Counted from the first letter of the stretch, positions 44,925 through 54,782 are shown. The stretch is DNA of 64,000 nucleotides from Candidatus Sacchlamyda saccharinae (GCA_030408505.1 JAUHQI010000004.1:744001-808000); one strand, 5' to 3'. The notes: generated from the letters alone by a model not told the origin. Numbers and translations are program-made.

Positions 44925-45434
44925 TTAGAGCTCTTCAAAAATTGCCACTACATCGCGTGGACTTTTCGCACTTAAAAGCGCCTTCCGGCACTCTTCGTCT
45001 TTGATCGCTGTTGTAATCATTGAAAGAATGTTCAAGTACTCGGTTTGCTGATCCTCTGGTCCGCCAATCATAAAAATAAGACGTACTGGAAGGCCATCTA
45101 AGGCTCGCCATTCAATCCCCTCATCTTTCTGAATGCCAATAGCGACAAAAAACTCATCATACCCTTGTAACTTAGCATGAGGAATTGCAACCCCTATCCC
45201 AATCCCTGTTGAAACGATCTTTTCCCGATCTAAGATAGACTCATAAAAAGCTTGCTTATCGTGTAATTTTCCTTCTTTTTCCAGAAGGTTTACAAGAGCT
45301 TCCAATGCTTCATTTTGCCCGTGAACATCTAAATGCATCACCAGCTTCTCGTCCAGGTAATCAGAAATTCCCACGGAATCCTCTTTTATGAAATTCTTAA
45401 TGCGTTCCAGTATGACCGAACCCTCCTTCTCCAC
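44925..45434 (-). CDS. ptsN: PTS EIIA-Ntr protein
   Basis: A 169-residue EIIA-Ntr protein with phospho-acceptor histidine in [11 protein letters not shown] and the family block [19 protein letters not shown]. No membrane sugar permease is near, so a regulatory role is likely. The annotated start is GTG at 45434, inside the end of dut (38-base overlap). The sequence AGGAGGG lies downstream of that GTG, so translation may really begin a little later, at a non-ATG codon. Order ptsN-dut-accD is as in Chlamydia. Confidence 0.9.
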   Translation of the reverse strand: MEKEGSVILERIKNFIKEDSVGISDYLDEKLVMHLDVHGQNEALEALVNLLEKEGKLHDKQAFYESILDREKIVSTGIGIGVAIPHAKLQGYDEFFVAIGIQKDEGIEWRALDGLPVRLIFMIGGPEDQQTEYLNILSMITTAIKDEECRKALLSAKSPRDVVAIFEEL

Positions 45435-45840
45435 GTGCTGAGTTCACAAGAGAGCTTTCTACTTGAAAATCGGCTTGCAGTACAGGCGCTAGGACCATTT
45501 GTGCAATCCGCATGCCAAAGGAAACAATAAATGGCTCTAAGCCATGATTGATTAAAAGAACTTTTACTTCACCTCGATAATCGGCATCAATGGTTCCTGG
45601 AGTGTTGAGGACGGTGACTTGGTGTTTAAAAGCAAGGCCACTGCGAGGGCGGATTTGAATCTCAAAGCCATCTGGAATTTCCATCCGAATTCCCGTTGGA
45701 ACAAGTTCTGTTTTACCAGGCCCAATTGTGATCTCTTCTCGACTTGCCGACTTGAGGTCAGCCCCTGCTGCCAGCTCTGATCCATAGAAAGGGATCAGGG
45801 CCTCATCATCAATGAGAATACGTAGAGTTTTTTTTTCCAT
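45397..45840 (-). CDS. dut: dUTP diphosphatase
   Basis: Cleaves dUTP to dUMP and keeps uracil out of DNA. The 147-residue protein has the trimeric dUTPase motifs: [32 protein letters not shown] and the C-terminal [11 protein letters not shown]. Motif five reads GGFGHTG, where GGFGSTG is most common. It lies between accD and ptsN on the same strand. Confidence 0.96.
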   Translation of the reverse strand: MEKKTLRILIDDEALIPFYGSELAAGADLKSASREEITIGPGKTELVPTGIRMEIPDGFEIQIRPRSGLAFKHQVTVLNTPGTIDADYRGEVKVLLINHGLEPFIVSFGMRIAQMVLAPVLQADFQVESSLVNSARGEGGFGHTGTH

Positions 45841-45849
45841 ACCACAATT

Positions 45850-46782
45850 TTAGTGCGCGACAGGAGTGGGCTTATTTTCTGCCAATTCGATGATCTTACT
45901 TAAAGTCTCTGGCAGGTCGCTCTTCTTTGAGCCCCTTGTACGCGCATTGTCTGTTACATAACTCAAAATCAGCGACAACCTATCTTTTAAATCATGTCTA
46001 TTAACAATGCAATCAATCATTCCTTTTTCGAGTAGAAATTCTGATTTCTGTGCACCTGGAGGCAGTTTTTCACGAGTGGTTTGCTCTACAACGCGAGGGC
46101 CTGCAAAACCGATGAGTGCGTCAGGCTCTGCGACAATGATATCTCCCAAAGTTGCATAGGATGCCGTCACACCACCTGTGGTTGGATTCGTGAGCACAGA
46201 AATGTAGGGCAGCCCTGCTTGTCCAAATCGGGCGAGAGCAGCAGATGTTTTGGCCATCTGCATAAGAGACAGAATCGATTCTTGCATCCGAGCACCGCCC
46301 GATGCAGAAACTAAAATAAGAGGGATTTTTTCTTTGAGAGCTTTTTCAATCAAAAGGCAAAACTTTTCACCAACAACAGACCCCATCGATCCGCCCATGA
46401 AAGAAAAATCCAAAATGCCAAGAGCTACTCGCTTCCCATCCATTTTGCAAATCCCGACCATTGCAGCATCTTTACGCTTTGTCTTTTCTTGTGCTTTCTT
46501 GATCCGATTTTTATAAGAATCCGTGTCGACAAACTCCAAGGGATCCGCTGGACTATACTCATTGAAGAGCTCTTCAAAAGAACCCTCATCTGCCAAGAGC
46601 GCCACCCTTTGCGGTGCAGAGAGACGATAGTGATAACTACACTTGGGGCAGCAGTGGAGATTTTGTCCCAACTCATTAGAGTGGATAAGCTCAGCACAAT
46701 GCGAGCATTTCAGCCAACCACTAAAACCATCTTTCTTGGTCGTTTGTACCTTAATCTTCGGTTTTGAAGAAAATAAACCCAT
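45850..46782 (-). CDS. accD: Acetyl-CoA carboxylase carboxyltransferase subunit beta
   Basis: One half of the carboxyltransferase in fatty-acid synthesis. The 310-residue protein has an N-terminal C4 zinc finger (CSHCAEL and CCPKCSYH, residues about 26-51). The crotonase-like core follows (VSASGGARMQESILSLMQMAKT, GGVTASYATLGDIIVAEP and GFAGPRVVEQT). It is 9 bases upstream of dut in the same operon. Confidence 0.96.
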   Translation of the reverse strand: MGLFSSKPKIKVQTTKKDGFSGWLKCSHCAELIHSNELGQNLHCCPKCSYHYRLSAPQRVALLADEGSFEELFNEYSPADPLEFVDTDSYKNRIKKAQEKTKRKDAAMVGICKMDGKRVALGILDFSFMGGSMGSVVGEKFCLLIEKALKEKIPLILVSASGGARMQESILSLMQMAKTSAALARFGQAGLPYISVLTNPTTGGVTASYATLGDIIVAEPDALIGFAGPRVVEQTTREKLPPGAQKSEFLLEKGMIDCIVNRHDLKDRLSLILSYVTDNARTRGSKKSDLPETLSKIIELAENKPTPVAH

Positions 46783-46856
46783 AAATTCCAGTCCTGTTTA
46801 TTTGCTACCCATTATCCGTAAAAAAAAGCTAAAAAACAAGGGAATAAAATCTAGAT

Positions 46857-47474
46857 TTACACACTTGCCTCTGCAAGGCGCTGAGCCACATTACCCCAAT
46901 TCACAATACGCCAAATATTTTTTAGATATTCGGGGCGAACATTTTTATACTGCAAATAATAGGCATGCTCCCAGACATCCACCCCCAAAAGAGGAACTAA
47001 CCCCTTCGTACTCAATGGATCTTGATTCGCACACGTCTCAATCATCACAGTTTTCTTCTCCGGACAATAGCCCAGCCAGCCCCAGCCCGATCCTTGAATA
47101 GAACCAGTTCTAGCGTTGAATTTTTCCACAAAATGCTCAAAAGATCCAAATTCTTGGTTGATAGCATCTGCAAGCTTCCCTTCTGGCTCGCCGCCTCCCC
47201 CCTTACCCTCTGGGGCCAGATTGGTCCAGAAAATCGAGTGGTTGATATGACCTCCCCCATTGAAGTTTATAGAGCTCTGCAAAGCAATCATCCCCTCTAG
47301 GTCCCACCTCACATTGGCTTCAAAATACTTCTCTAAGGCCGTATTCAAATTCGTCACATAGGCCTTGTGGTGCTTGGTATAATGCAGCTCCATGATTTCT
47401 GCCGAAATCACTGGTTCTAAGGCATTAAAGTCATAAGGTAAATTTGGTTGCTCATGAGGGGTAAAATCGGTCAT
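46857..47474 (-). CDS. sodA: Iron/manganese superoxide dismutase
   Basis: Converts superoxide to peroxide and oxygen. About 205 residues from the ATG at 47474; the frame upstream does not match the family. Metal ligands are visible in [12 protein letters not shown] (His), [11 protein letters not shown] (His), and [13 protein letters not shown] (Asp and His). In Chlamydia a sodM gene also stands beside the accD-dut cluster. Whether iron or manganese is used cannot be decided by eye. Confidence 0.94.
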   Translation of the reverse strand: MTDFTPHEQPNLPYDFNALEPVISAEIMELHYTKHHKAYVTNLNTALEKYFEANVRWDLEGMIALQSSINFNGGGHINHSIFWTNLAPEGKGGGGEPEGKLADAINQEFGSFEHFVEKFNARTGSIQGSGWGWLGYCPEKKTVMIETCANQDPLSTKGLVPLLGVDVWEHAYYLQYKNVRPEYLKNIWRIVNWGNVAQRLAEASV

Positions 47475-47565
47475 TTGGGCCTCCTTTTTGGGTTGATACA
47501 CTATCATAAAAGGGGAAGCGATTTAACTACAATGGGATAGCTAATACCCTACTTCCAAGTATTTA

Positions 47566-47594
47566 TTGACAAACAATTATTTTTTCGTTAAAAT
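47566..47594 (+). promoter_or_regulatory. Consensus promoter of the 44-residue peptide gene
   Basis: TTGACA (47566-47571), a 17-base spacer and TAAAAT (47589-47594); an overlapping TATAAT lies at 47594-47599. This is close to the housekeeping consensus and the best promoter seen in the window. It points at the small open frame that starts at 47637. Confidence 0.65.
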
Positions 47595-47636
47595 ATAATT
47601 TCAAAATTGAACAATCAATTAATAACAAAATTAAAA

Positions 47637-47771
47637 ATGACTACACCTACTAACAACACCTCCAGTTTCCAAAAACCTATCGGATTGAAAATTGCAGATG
47701 GGATTTCTACAATTTTATTGGGAATCATCTCAGGCATAATTGACATAGCCGATCGTATTTTAGGCCACTAA
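47637..47771 (+). CDS. 44-residue peptide with amphipathic/hydrophobic C-terminal helix
   Basis: Short frame beginning MTTPTNNTSSFQKPIG, then LKIADGISTILLGIISG and IIDIADRILGH. The second half is hydrophobic with spaced charges, as in amphipathic helices. It has a consensus promoter 43 bases upstream but no ribosome-binding site. Its stop codon overlaps that of radA on the other strand. It could be a membrane-active peptide, a toxin-like peptide, or a small RNA. Function unknown. Confidence 0.5.
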   Translation: MTTPTNNTSSFQKPIGLKIADGISTILLGIISGIIDIADRILGH

Positions 47772-49135
47772 TTCTTTTTAAAAACGAGGGCTTCTTCGAC
47801 GTATTCGATCCCTTGTAGGGAGATTTTTTCGAGTAGATCTTTTGAGAGGCCTTTGCAGTTTCTTTTCGGTAGAATGCATCTCGTAAAGCCCATGTTGATC
47901 GCCTCTTTGATCCGATTTTCTATGCGGGGCACTGAGCGGACCTCACCCCCAAGGCCTACTTCCCCAATAACAATCGTTTTGGAGTCGACAGGGTGATTGC
48001 TAAACGATGAGCTAATGGCCATCACAATCCCCAAATCTATTGCCGGTTCTGTGATTTTCAACCCCCCTGCTACGGATACAAAGACGTCTTTGTTGTGTAG
48101 TGGGAAGCCCATCCGCTTTTCTAAGACAGCTAAGAGTAGTGAGAGGCGGTTTGGATTGAGACCTGTCGACTTGCGGCTTGAGTTAGAAAAGGCACAAGGG
48201 ACAACCAGAGCCTGGATTTCAACGAGGAAGGCGCGTGAACCCTCAATCGTGGGAATGATCGCAGAACCGGCAGTTTTATTTGCCCTTTCTTCGAGAAAAA
48301 TTTGCGATGGATTGGTCACTTCTTTGAGCCCTTTGCTATCCATTTGAAAAACGGCAATGTCATCGGTGGGACCGAATCTGTTTTTCACGCCTCGTAGCAT
48401 CCGGTAGCCGTGCTCTCTGTCTCCGTCAAAATCTAAAACAGTATCGACAAGGTGTTCTAGCACGCGGGGGCCTGCAATCTCCCCTGTTTTGGTGACGTGC
48501 CCGATTAGGAAGGTTGAGATATTCATCCCCTTAGCCACGTGCATAAACTCTGTGGCCATCTCCCGCACTTGCGTCACGCTACCTGGCGCAGAAGCTATTT
48601 CGGGCTTGTAGACGATCTGGATCGAATCTACAATGAGCACGTCGGGCTTGAGCTGATCGATGTGTAGCTTAATATTTGAGAAGTTTGTCTCTGCAAGCAG
48701 GTAGAGGTGATCGCTTTGGATCCCGAGTCTTTCTGCCCGAAGCGATGTCTGCTCGACCGATTCTTCTCCGCAAATGTACAGAACCGTGAGTCCTTGACTG
48801 GCAAGCTGGCTAGAGAGCTGCATCATGAGAGTCGATTTCCCAATCCCTGGATCTCCGCCCACTAAAGTCAAAGAACCGGTGACAATTCCCCCGCCCATAA
48901 GCCGGTCAAACTCTGAGATCCCCGTCATCATCCGCTTGAATGTGACATTTTCAACATCTTTGATCCGCATGGGCTTTGCCATCTTTTCCGATGCTGCGGA
49001 AAAACGGCTAGCTGGCGGCGCATCCACCTCTTCGACAAAAGTGTTCCAATTCGAGCACATGGTGCAATTACCCGTCCACTTAGTCTGCGAGTGTCCGCAT
49101 TCTGTGCAACTCCACAACGTTTTAGTCTTAGCCAT
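47768..49135 (-). CDS. radA: DNA repair protein RadA
   Basis: RecA-like ATPase that helps branch migration in recombination. About 455 residues from the ATG at 49135. The N-terminal zinc finger is CTECGH and CTMCSNW. Walker A is GDPGIGKSTL. The RadA-specific KNRFGPTDD follows, then a Lon-type C-terminal domain (VFVSVAGGLKITEPAIDLG). It overlaps rnc by 8 bases, so radA follows rnc in one operon, as in Chlamydia. Confidence 0.95.
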   Translation of the reverse strand: MAKTKTLWSCTECGHSQTKWTGNCTMCSNWNTFVEEVDAPPASRFSAASEKMAKPMRIKDVENVTFKRMMTGISEFDRLMGGGIVTGSLTLVGGDPGIGKSTLMMQLSSQLASQGLTVLYICGEESVEQTSLRAERLGIQSDHLYLLAETNFSNIKLHIDQLKPDVLIVDSIQIVYKPEIASAPGSVTQVREMATEFMHVAKGMNISTFLIGHVTKTGEIAGPRVLEHLVDTVLDFDGDREHGYRMLRGVKNRFGPTDDIAVFQMDSKGLKEVTNPSQIFLEERANKTAGSAIIPTIEGSRAFLVEIQALVVPCAFSNSSRKSTGLNPNRLSLLLAVLEKRMGFPLHNKDVFVSVAGGLKITEPAIDLGIVMAISSSFSNHPVDSKTIVIGEVGLGGEVRSVPRIENRIKEAINMGFTRCILPKRNCKGLSKDLLEKISLQGIEYVEEALVFKKN

Positions 49136-49820
49136 CCTCTTTCTCCATGTGGCGTAGAGCATCTTCGGCAGCGGCCTGCTCGGCGAGCTTTTTTGAAGCC
49201 CCTTCACCTTGCCCCATCTCATCGTCTCCAATCCGAGCCGAGATCACAAAAATTCTGCTGTGGGGCGGCCCCTTCTCTTCCAAAACAACATAGTCAGGCG
49301 GCCTTTGGAACTTTTTTTGGGAATAGTCCTGAAGCTCGGCTTTCCAGTTGCGCAGAGGGGTTTCCATCGCCGCTTGAATCTCCCCTTCGAAATGAAGCAA
49401 TATAAATTCCCTAGCAGACTCTAGTCCCCCATCCAAGTAAATCGCCCCCACAATAGCCTCAAAAAGATCGGCCAAGATCCGATCTCTTCCCCTGCCCACA
49501 TTGACCGACTCCCCCTTGCCCAAAAGCAAAAACTCTTCGAGCTGCAGCTGTTTCGTATACCGAACGCACCCATCAGCTCCCACTAAATGGGCCCGCAAAT
49601 GGGAAAGATGCCCCTCAGATTCTGCCGGCATTTGCGTATACAAATAGCTTGAAATGATCAGACCCAGAACCGAGTCGCCCAAAAACTCGAGCCGCTCGTT
49701 GTGTCCTTCCACTTCACCCCGATGTTCGTTGAAGTAAGAACGGTGCGTAAACGCAAGTTTCAGCAGTTCCTGATCTTGAAAAGTATATCCCAGCCGGGAT
49801 TCGATTTCCGATAACTCCAT
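49128..49820 (-). CDS. rnc: Ribonuclease III
   Basis: Cuts double-stranded RNA in rRNA maturation. About 230 residues from the ATG at 49820. The catalytic signature is HNERLEFLGDSVLGL, near residues 37-51, and the dsRNA-binding domain lies at the end (DYSQKKFQRPPDYVVLEEKG). A longer start at 49877 is possible and would add 19 residues. No good ribosome-binding site decides between them. The gene is divergent from dapL. Confidence 0.94.
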   Translation of the reverse strand: MELSEIESRLGYTFQDQELLKLAFTHRSYFNEHRGEVEGHNERLEFLGDSVLGLIISSYLYTQMPAESEGHLSHLRAHLVGADGCVRYTKQLQLEEFLLLGKGESVNVGRGRDRILADLFEAIVGAIYLDGGLESAREFILLHFEGEIQAAMETPLRNWKAELQDYSQKKFQRPPDYVVLEEKGPPHSRIFVISARIGDDEMGQGEGASKKLAEQAAAEDALRHMEKEDG

Positions 49821-49886
49821 CCCTCTAGCATAAAAACCTGCCACCCTTTCTTGCAAGGAATCCCTTCTGCCCCGCATAATGGACCC

Positions 49887-51047
49887 ATGCTCAATCCCCA
49901 TTTTCAAAGACTGAAGTCCGCCTACATCTTTCCCATCATCGAAAAGAAGCTCGCCGAGCTGCAAAAAGAACACCCCAATCAAAAAATTTTGAATCTTGGC
50001 ATCGGTGATGTCTGCCTGCCCCTTGCTCCAAAAGTTGCCGAGGCTATTTGTGAGGCAACGAGGGAAATGACAGAAAGCCCGAGAGGCTATGGCCCTTGTG
50101 GCGGCTATGACTTTTTAAAAGATGCGATTTGCGAGCATGAGTATGCCTCGTTTGGCATAACGCCAAGCGAAATTTTTATTTCAGATGGTGCTAATTCTGA
50201 TAGCTCATGCTTGCAAGAACTTTTTGCAGATGACTGCAAGGTAATCGTTACTGATCCCACGTATCCTGTCTATCGCGATGCCAATCTCATCGCAGGGAAA
50301 AAACTCATCACGATTCCTTTGACCGAAGAGGAGGGCTTTATCCCCCGCCCGCCGAAAGAAAGGGCTGATCTAGTGTATTTGTGCAGCCCATGCAATCCCA
50401 CAGGGGTTGCGATGAACCGCTCAGATTTAGAAGAGTGGATTGCTTGGGCCCAAGAGAATCAGGCAATTTTACTCATCGATAATGTCTATAATGGGTTTGC
50501 AACCTCAGAAGATGTCCCTAAGAGCATCTACGCTCTTGAGGGAGCAAACGAGGTCGCCATTGAAATCCGAAGCTTTTCTAAATGGGCGGGCTTTACCGGC
50601 CTGCGCTGTGGCTACTCTGTTGTCCCCAAAACGTTGCATCTGCCCGAGCTTCATAGTCTTTGGCAAAAGCGGATCGACATCAAAACCAATGGCGTGTCCT
50701 ATCCGATTCAGAAGGGGGCTCTTGCCTGCTACTACCCTGAGGTGAAAAAGGAATTAGATGAGCAGTTGGCTCAATATAAAAAATCTGCTTCCATTTTGCG
50801 CTCTTGTCTAAAGGATTTAGGCCAAACTTTTTTTGGTGGCATCGATGCCCCCTACATCTTCTGGAAAGCCCCTACAGATTCATGGACTTTTTTTGACGAG
50901 CTCCTTACGCGCTCAAAGATCATTTCTATTCCTGGGAGCGGCTTTGGCCCCTGTGGCGAGGGCTTTGTTCGCCTTTCCTGTTTTATTACTCCAACTACTG
51001 CACAAGAGGCTGCCGATGCGTTATACCATCACTTCGCAACAGTTTGA
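49887..51047 (+). CDS. dapL: LL-diaminopimelate aminotransferase
   Basis: PLP enzyme that makes LL-diaminopimelate directly from tetrahydrodipicolinate, a route known from chlamydiae and plants. From the ATG at 49887 the protein is 386 residues. Landmarks are LNLGIGDVCLPLAPKV, CSPCNPTGVAMN and the PLP lysine in IRSFSKWAGFTGLRCGY. The product serves peptidoglycan synthesis. The following gene starts 32 bases before its stop. Confidence 0.95.
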   Translation: MLNPHFQRLKSAYIFPIIEKKLAELQKEHPNQKILNLGIGDVCLPLAPKVAEAICEATREMTESPRGYGPCGGYDFLKDAICEHEYASFGITPSEIFISDGANSDSSCLQELFADDCKVIVTDPTYPVYRDANLIAGKKLITIPLTEEEGFIPRPPKERADLVYLCSPCNPTGVAMNRSDLEEWIAWAQENQAILLIDNVYNGFATSEDVPKSIYALEGANEVAIEIRSFSKWAGFTGLRCGYSVVPKTLHLPELHSLWQKRIDIKTNGVSYPIQKGALACYYPEVKKELDEQLAQYKKSASILRSCLKDLGQTFFGGIDAPYIFWKAPTDSWTFFDELLTRSKIISIPGSGFGPCGEGFVRLSCFITPTTAQEAADALYHHFATV

Positions 51048-51600
51048 TTTCCTAAGACGTGAACAACACATCGAGTTTGAAGGTTTTTACTCACCAGAAG
51101 AGATAGCAACCCTCAAATCCCAACTCGATGAAGCGCGCAATAAAAATGCAACTGGTAGGGATTTAGAAAGGGGTAACGAGCCTCTATACAAAGCCCTAAA
51201 ATTCTCTAGACTGGGCCAAGCTGTTGCAGCTCTTTTCAACAAAAAGAAGCTTAAAGTAGCCTTCACTCAATACTATCCCCCCTACCAAACGATCGATGCC
51301 TTAGAAGATCTCTCAAGCGTAACGGAGCTCGTTGGAGGCGCACTCATCAACCTCTCTTCTGAGCCGATGCCAGACTTCCCCTATCTGCCAATGGAGCAGG
51401 GCGATGTGGGCTTCTACAAACAAGAATTTCCCATCGACTTTTCCCAATTAGAGCTTCCGGTCCTACTCATTGCCTTTGCAACGGAAAAAGCCCGCTACAA
51501 GCTCCAAGAAAAGGATCCCCATACCCACCTCTTAAAGAAATTGGGCTACGGATTTGGTGATACTCTCGCAGAAGAAACCCATCCGCTAATCATCAAGTAG
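51016..51600 (+). CDS. Conserved hypothetical protein after dapL
   Basis: From the ATG at 51016 the protein is 194 residues. The start overlaps dapL by 32 bases in another frame. The opening SQQFDFLRREQHIEFEGFYSPEEIATLKSQL resembles the N-terminus of phytanoyl-CoA dioxygenase-like proteins. The usual HxD...H iron site is not evident, so a catalytic role is doubtful. In C. trachomatis an uncharacterised gene also follows the dapL gene (CT390, CT391), as I recall. Confidence 0.8.
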   Translation: MRYTITSQQFDFLRREQHIEFEGFYSPEEIATLKSQLDEARNKNATGRDLERGNEPLYKALKFSRLGQAVAALFNKKKLKVAFTQYYPPYQTIDALEDLSSVTELVGGALINLSSEPMPDFPYLPMEQGDVGFYKQEFPIDFSQLELPVLLIAFATEKARYKLQEKDPHTHLLKKLGYGFGDTLAEETHPLIIK

Positions 51601-51656
51601 CCCTTGCAGAAAAACTCTTATTGCTGCAAAATCTTTTCTTTTTTTTCAGGTAAACC

Positions 51657-52814
51657 ATGAGTGTGAAATATGCGACGTACGCTGATTCGGTATCAGCCAT
51701 GGAAAAAAAACACGAGCTGCGCAAACTACGGCCGATGATCCCCATCAACGGGGCATTCATTCTTTTAGAAAATCAGAAAATGCTCAGCTTTTGTTCCCAC
51801 GACTATTTGGGTCTTGCCGACAATCCTGAAATCAAAAAGAACGCGATTAAGTATTTGCTACAGCACGGGATCACCGCCTCTTCAGAGTCGCGTGATCTCT
51901 ATACCACTTGCCAACAGGATCTCGAGAAAAAGCTCAGTGAAATGCTCAAGCGCGAGACGGCTCTTTTCTTCCCCTCTCGCTATGAAGCCAATACGACTAC
52001 TCTGGCTACTTTGGGGCACAAGGATGCAACATTTTTTGTTGACGAGGCCTGCCACTGTAGCCTGATCCGCGGCGCGGAAAATAGCAAAGCCAACTTGCAG
52101 CGCTTCCCCCATAACCGTCTCGACCGATTGGAACACTTTTTGGAAGATTCCAAGACGAAAACAAAAGTGATTGTAACCGAATCGGTCTTTAGCTCTACGG
52201 GCTCAGTAGCGAATCTCCCCACTCTCATTGAACTTGCAGAATATTTTGATGCTCTGCTTTATGTCGATGACTCTCATGCGTTTGGTATTGGCGGCGTTGA
52301 AGGAATGGGCCTTGCCGCTCACCTTAAAGAGATCGATATCATCACCGGTTCTTTCAGCAAGGCCTGCGGTGCTTACGGCGGCTATGTTGCCTGCTCCGAG
52401 ACGATCCGCGATTATCTGGTGAATGTCTCTCCCATCCAAACTTCGTTTCTCTTTCCGCCTCCGATCATCGGAGCCATTGAAGCTGTCCTCGACCTTTTCC
52501 CTCAAAGTGAGGGAGAGCGCAAGCAACTGCAGCAACGCTCCCATTGGCTACGTGAAGCCTTAAGAGAGATTGGTTTTTCCCTTCCAAAGGTCAATATTCC
52601 TCTGATCTCTTTGCCCTTTGACAGCACAGAAGAGATAGACTCTTTAAGAGTCCATCTAAAAGAGGAACAAATTCTAGTTGGTCCTACAAGATCTTTTCAA
52701 GGACCTAGATTGAATATCGCGCTCAATGTATGCCACATGCCCGACCACCTCACTCGCTTGGTCGAAGCTATTGAAGCCTGGCAACACTCCCAATCAAGAG
52801 AGCAAGCGACTTAA
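51657..52814 (+). CDS. bioF: Alpha-oxoamine synthase, BioF/Kbl type
   Basis: PLP-dependent enzyme that joins an amino acid to an acyl-CoA with loss of CO2, as in 8-amino-7-oxononanoate synthase or 2-amino-3-ketobutyrate ligase. The 385-residue protein has CSHDYLGLADNPEI and the aspartate block YVDDSHAFGIGG. The PLP lysine lies in TGSFSKACGAYGGY. No other biotin gene is close, so the substrate is uncertain. Its 3' end overlaps tkt on the other strand by 21 bases. Confidence 0.88.
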   Translation: MSVKYATYADSVSAMEKKHELRKLRPMIPINGAFILLENQKMLSFCSHDYLGLADNPEIKKNAIKYLLQHGITASSESRDLYTTCQQDLEKKLSEMLKRETALFFPSRYEANTTTLATLGHKDATFFVDEACHCSLIRGAENSKANLQRFPHNRLDRLEHFLEDSKTKTKVIVTESVFSSTGSVANLPTLIELAEYFDALLYVDDSHAFGIGGVEGMGLAAHLKEIDIITGSFSKACGAYGGYVACSETIRDYLVNVSPIQTSFLFPPPIIGAIEAVLDLFPQSEGERKQLQQRSHWLREALREIGFSLPKVNIPLISLPFDSTEEIDSLRVHLKEEQILVGPTRSFQGPRLNIALNVCHMPDHLTRLVEAIEAWQHSQSREQAT

Positions 52815-54782
52815 TATCGCATCGACTGTGAAGCCGTACTCGGCTTGGAGGTCGCTCATAGGCGCGGAGGCGCCAAAGGTCTCTATGCTGATCGAGATTC
52901 CGTCGGGTCCTACCCATTTGCCCCAGCCCATGGAAACGCCTGCTTCGATGCTCACGCGCGTGCCAAGATCACCGCCAAGGGTCTGTTTTTTGTAGTCAGC
53001 AGATTGCTTATCAAAGATCTCAAAACAGGGCATGGAGACGACACGGACTTGCTTGTCTTTTTTCTCGAGGGCGTCTGCCACGTCCATTGCTAGAGAAATT
53101 TCTGAGCCGGTGGCGATGAGACAAAAGTCGGCTTTGCTCGATTCTTTTTTGAGGATGTAAGCTCCTTTACCTAGTCCATCGTCGTAAGAGACGCTTGTCT
53201 CGTCGAGGGTGGGCAGGTTTTGGCGTGAGAGGATAATCGCAGTGGGTCCGCGGTAGCGCAGAGCTGCAATCCAAGCCATCTTCACTTCGTTGGCGTCGGC
53301 CGGTCTGATGAGTTGGAGGTTTGGGATGGCACGTAGCGCGGCATAGTGTTCGATCGGTTGGTGGGTAGGGCCGTCTTCGCCGAGGAAGATCGAGTCGTGG
53401 GTGAACTGGTAAACCACTTGCACTTCTGAGAGCGCTGCCAAACGAATAGCATTGCGCATGTAGTCGGAAAAGGTAAGGAACGTTCCCACGTATGGGATGA
53501 TCATATCGCTCTGCGACATCCCTGTAGCAGCTGCTGCCATCGCAAATTCGCGTACGCCAAATTTGATGTTGCGCCCTTCGAACTTCCCAGGCTGGACAAT
53601 CGGAAATTGACTCATCATGGTCTTATCAGAGCCTGAGAGATCGGCCGAACCTCCATATAGGAATGGAAGGAGATCCCCGAGGAGCTTTAGGCACTCTGAG
53701 GAAGCAGAACGGCCGGCGATCGGATTTTTGATCTCGAGGTTATTGAGCTGCTTTTCGAGGTCTGCAGGTATGCTTTTTTCAGCCATTTTATTGAACTCTT
53801 CAGAAAGAGCGGGATTTGTTTCAGAGAATCTGCGAAAAAGTTCTTTCCACTTCTGCTCCATATCTTGGCATTTGACCTGCCTCTGCTCAAAGAATGTATA
53901 AGCTGATTGGGGGACGTAAAACTCCTCTTCTGGGAGTCCTAGGATTTTTTTCACCTCTTCAACTTCTTCTACTCCAAGTGGCGAGCCGTGTGCCTTACTC
54001 GTACCGGCTTTGTGGGGTGACCCTTTTCCAATAACGGTGTGCATCACAACAAGGCAAGGTCGAGTTTGATTTTCACGGATGTGGTTGAATGTCTCTTCGA
54101 GTTGATCAAAGTCATACCCATCGATCTCGTAGGTATCCCAGCCATAAGCTTCGTACCGCTTTTTGGTGTCCTCGCTGCAACATTCGCCCAGCGGGCCATC
54201 GAGGCAAACATGGTTGGAGTCGTAGACGAGGACGAGGTTATTTAACCCTAAGTGCCCTGCAAAGGAGGAGGCTTCTGATGAAATCCCTTCCATGATGCAA
54301 CCATCCCCAGCTAGGCAAAAGACTTTATTTTGAAAGAGGGGGAAATCTGTTGAGTTGAATTTGGTCCCCAATAGTTTGAGGGCTAGCGCCTGCCCTACGG
54401 CATTAGCTATTCCTTGCCCTAAGGGGCCCGTAGTGGCCTCTACCCCTTCTGTCATGTGATACTCTGGGTGGCCTGGTGTTTTTGAATGGAGCTGGCGAAA
54501 AGATTTTAGATCATCGATTGAGAGGTTGTAACCGGATAGATGGAGCATTGAGTATAGAAGCATAGAGCCATGCCCAGCAGAAAGGATAAACCGATCTCTT
54601 CCAAGCCACTTGGGATTTTTGGGGTTGTGGCGCAGCTGCGTCCCCCAAAGAAAAGCTGCAAACTCAGCACAACCCATGGGAAGTCCCGGATGGCCTGAAT
54701 TAGCTTTTTGCACCGCTTCCATAGAAAGCTGGCGAATGGTGTTGGCAATTTTTTCTAGCTGCTTTTTGAGATCGCTATCCAT
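52794..54782 (-). CDS. tkt: Transketolase
   Basis: Thiamine-diphosphate enzyme of the pentose-phosphate pathway. The 662-residue protein starts with an N-terminal TPP domain (SGHPGLPMGCAEFA and LAGDGCIMEGISSEASSFAG). The Pyr domain follows (FKFGVREFAMAAAATGM-like region, DSIFLGEDGPTHQPIEHYAALRAIP), then a C-terminal domain with RVSIEAGVSMGWGKWVG. In Chlamydia a transketolase gene is also beside alaS and mfd. It is divergent from alaS. Confidence 0.96.
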   Translation of the reverse strand: MDSDLKKQLEKIANTIRQLSMEAVQKANSGHPGLPMGCAEFAAFLWGTQLRHNPKNPKWLGRDRFILSAGHGSMLLYSMLHLSGYNLSIDDLKSFRQLHSKTPGHPEYHMTEGVEATTGPLGQGIANAVGQALALKLLGTKFNSTDFPLFQNKVFCLAGDGCIMEGISSEASSFAGHLGLNNLVLVYDSNHVCLDGPLGECCSEDTKKRYEAYGWDTYEIDGYDFDQLEETFNHIRENQTRPCLVVMHTVIGKGSPHKAGTSKAHGSPLGVEEVEEVKKILGLPEEEFYVPQSAYTFFEQRQVKCQDMEQKWKELFRRFSETNPALSEEFNKMAEKSIPADLEKQLNNLEIKNPIAGRSASSECLKLLGDLLPFLYGGSADLSGSDKTMMSQFPIVQPGKFEGRNIKFGVREFAMAAAATGMSQSDMIIPYVGTFLTFSDYMRNAIRLAALSEVQVVYQFTHDSIFLGEDGPTHQPIEHYAALRAIPNLQLIRPADANEVKMAWIAALRYRGPTAIILSRQNLPTLDETSVSYDDGLGKGAYILKKESSKADFCLIATGSEISLAMDVADALEKKDKQVRVVSMPCFEIFDKQSADYKKQTLGGDLGTRVSIEAGVSMGWGKWVGPDGISISIETFGASAPMSDLQAEYGFTVDAILSRLLS

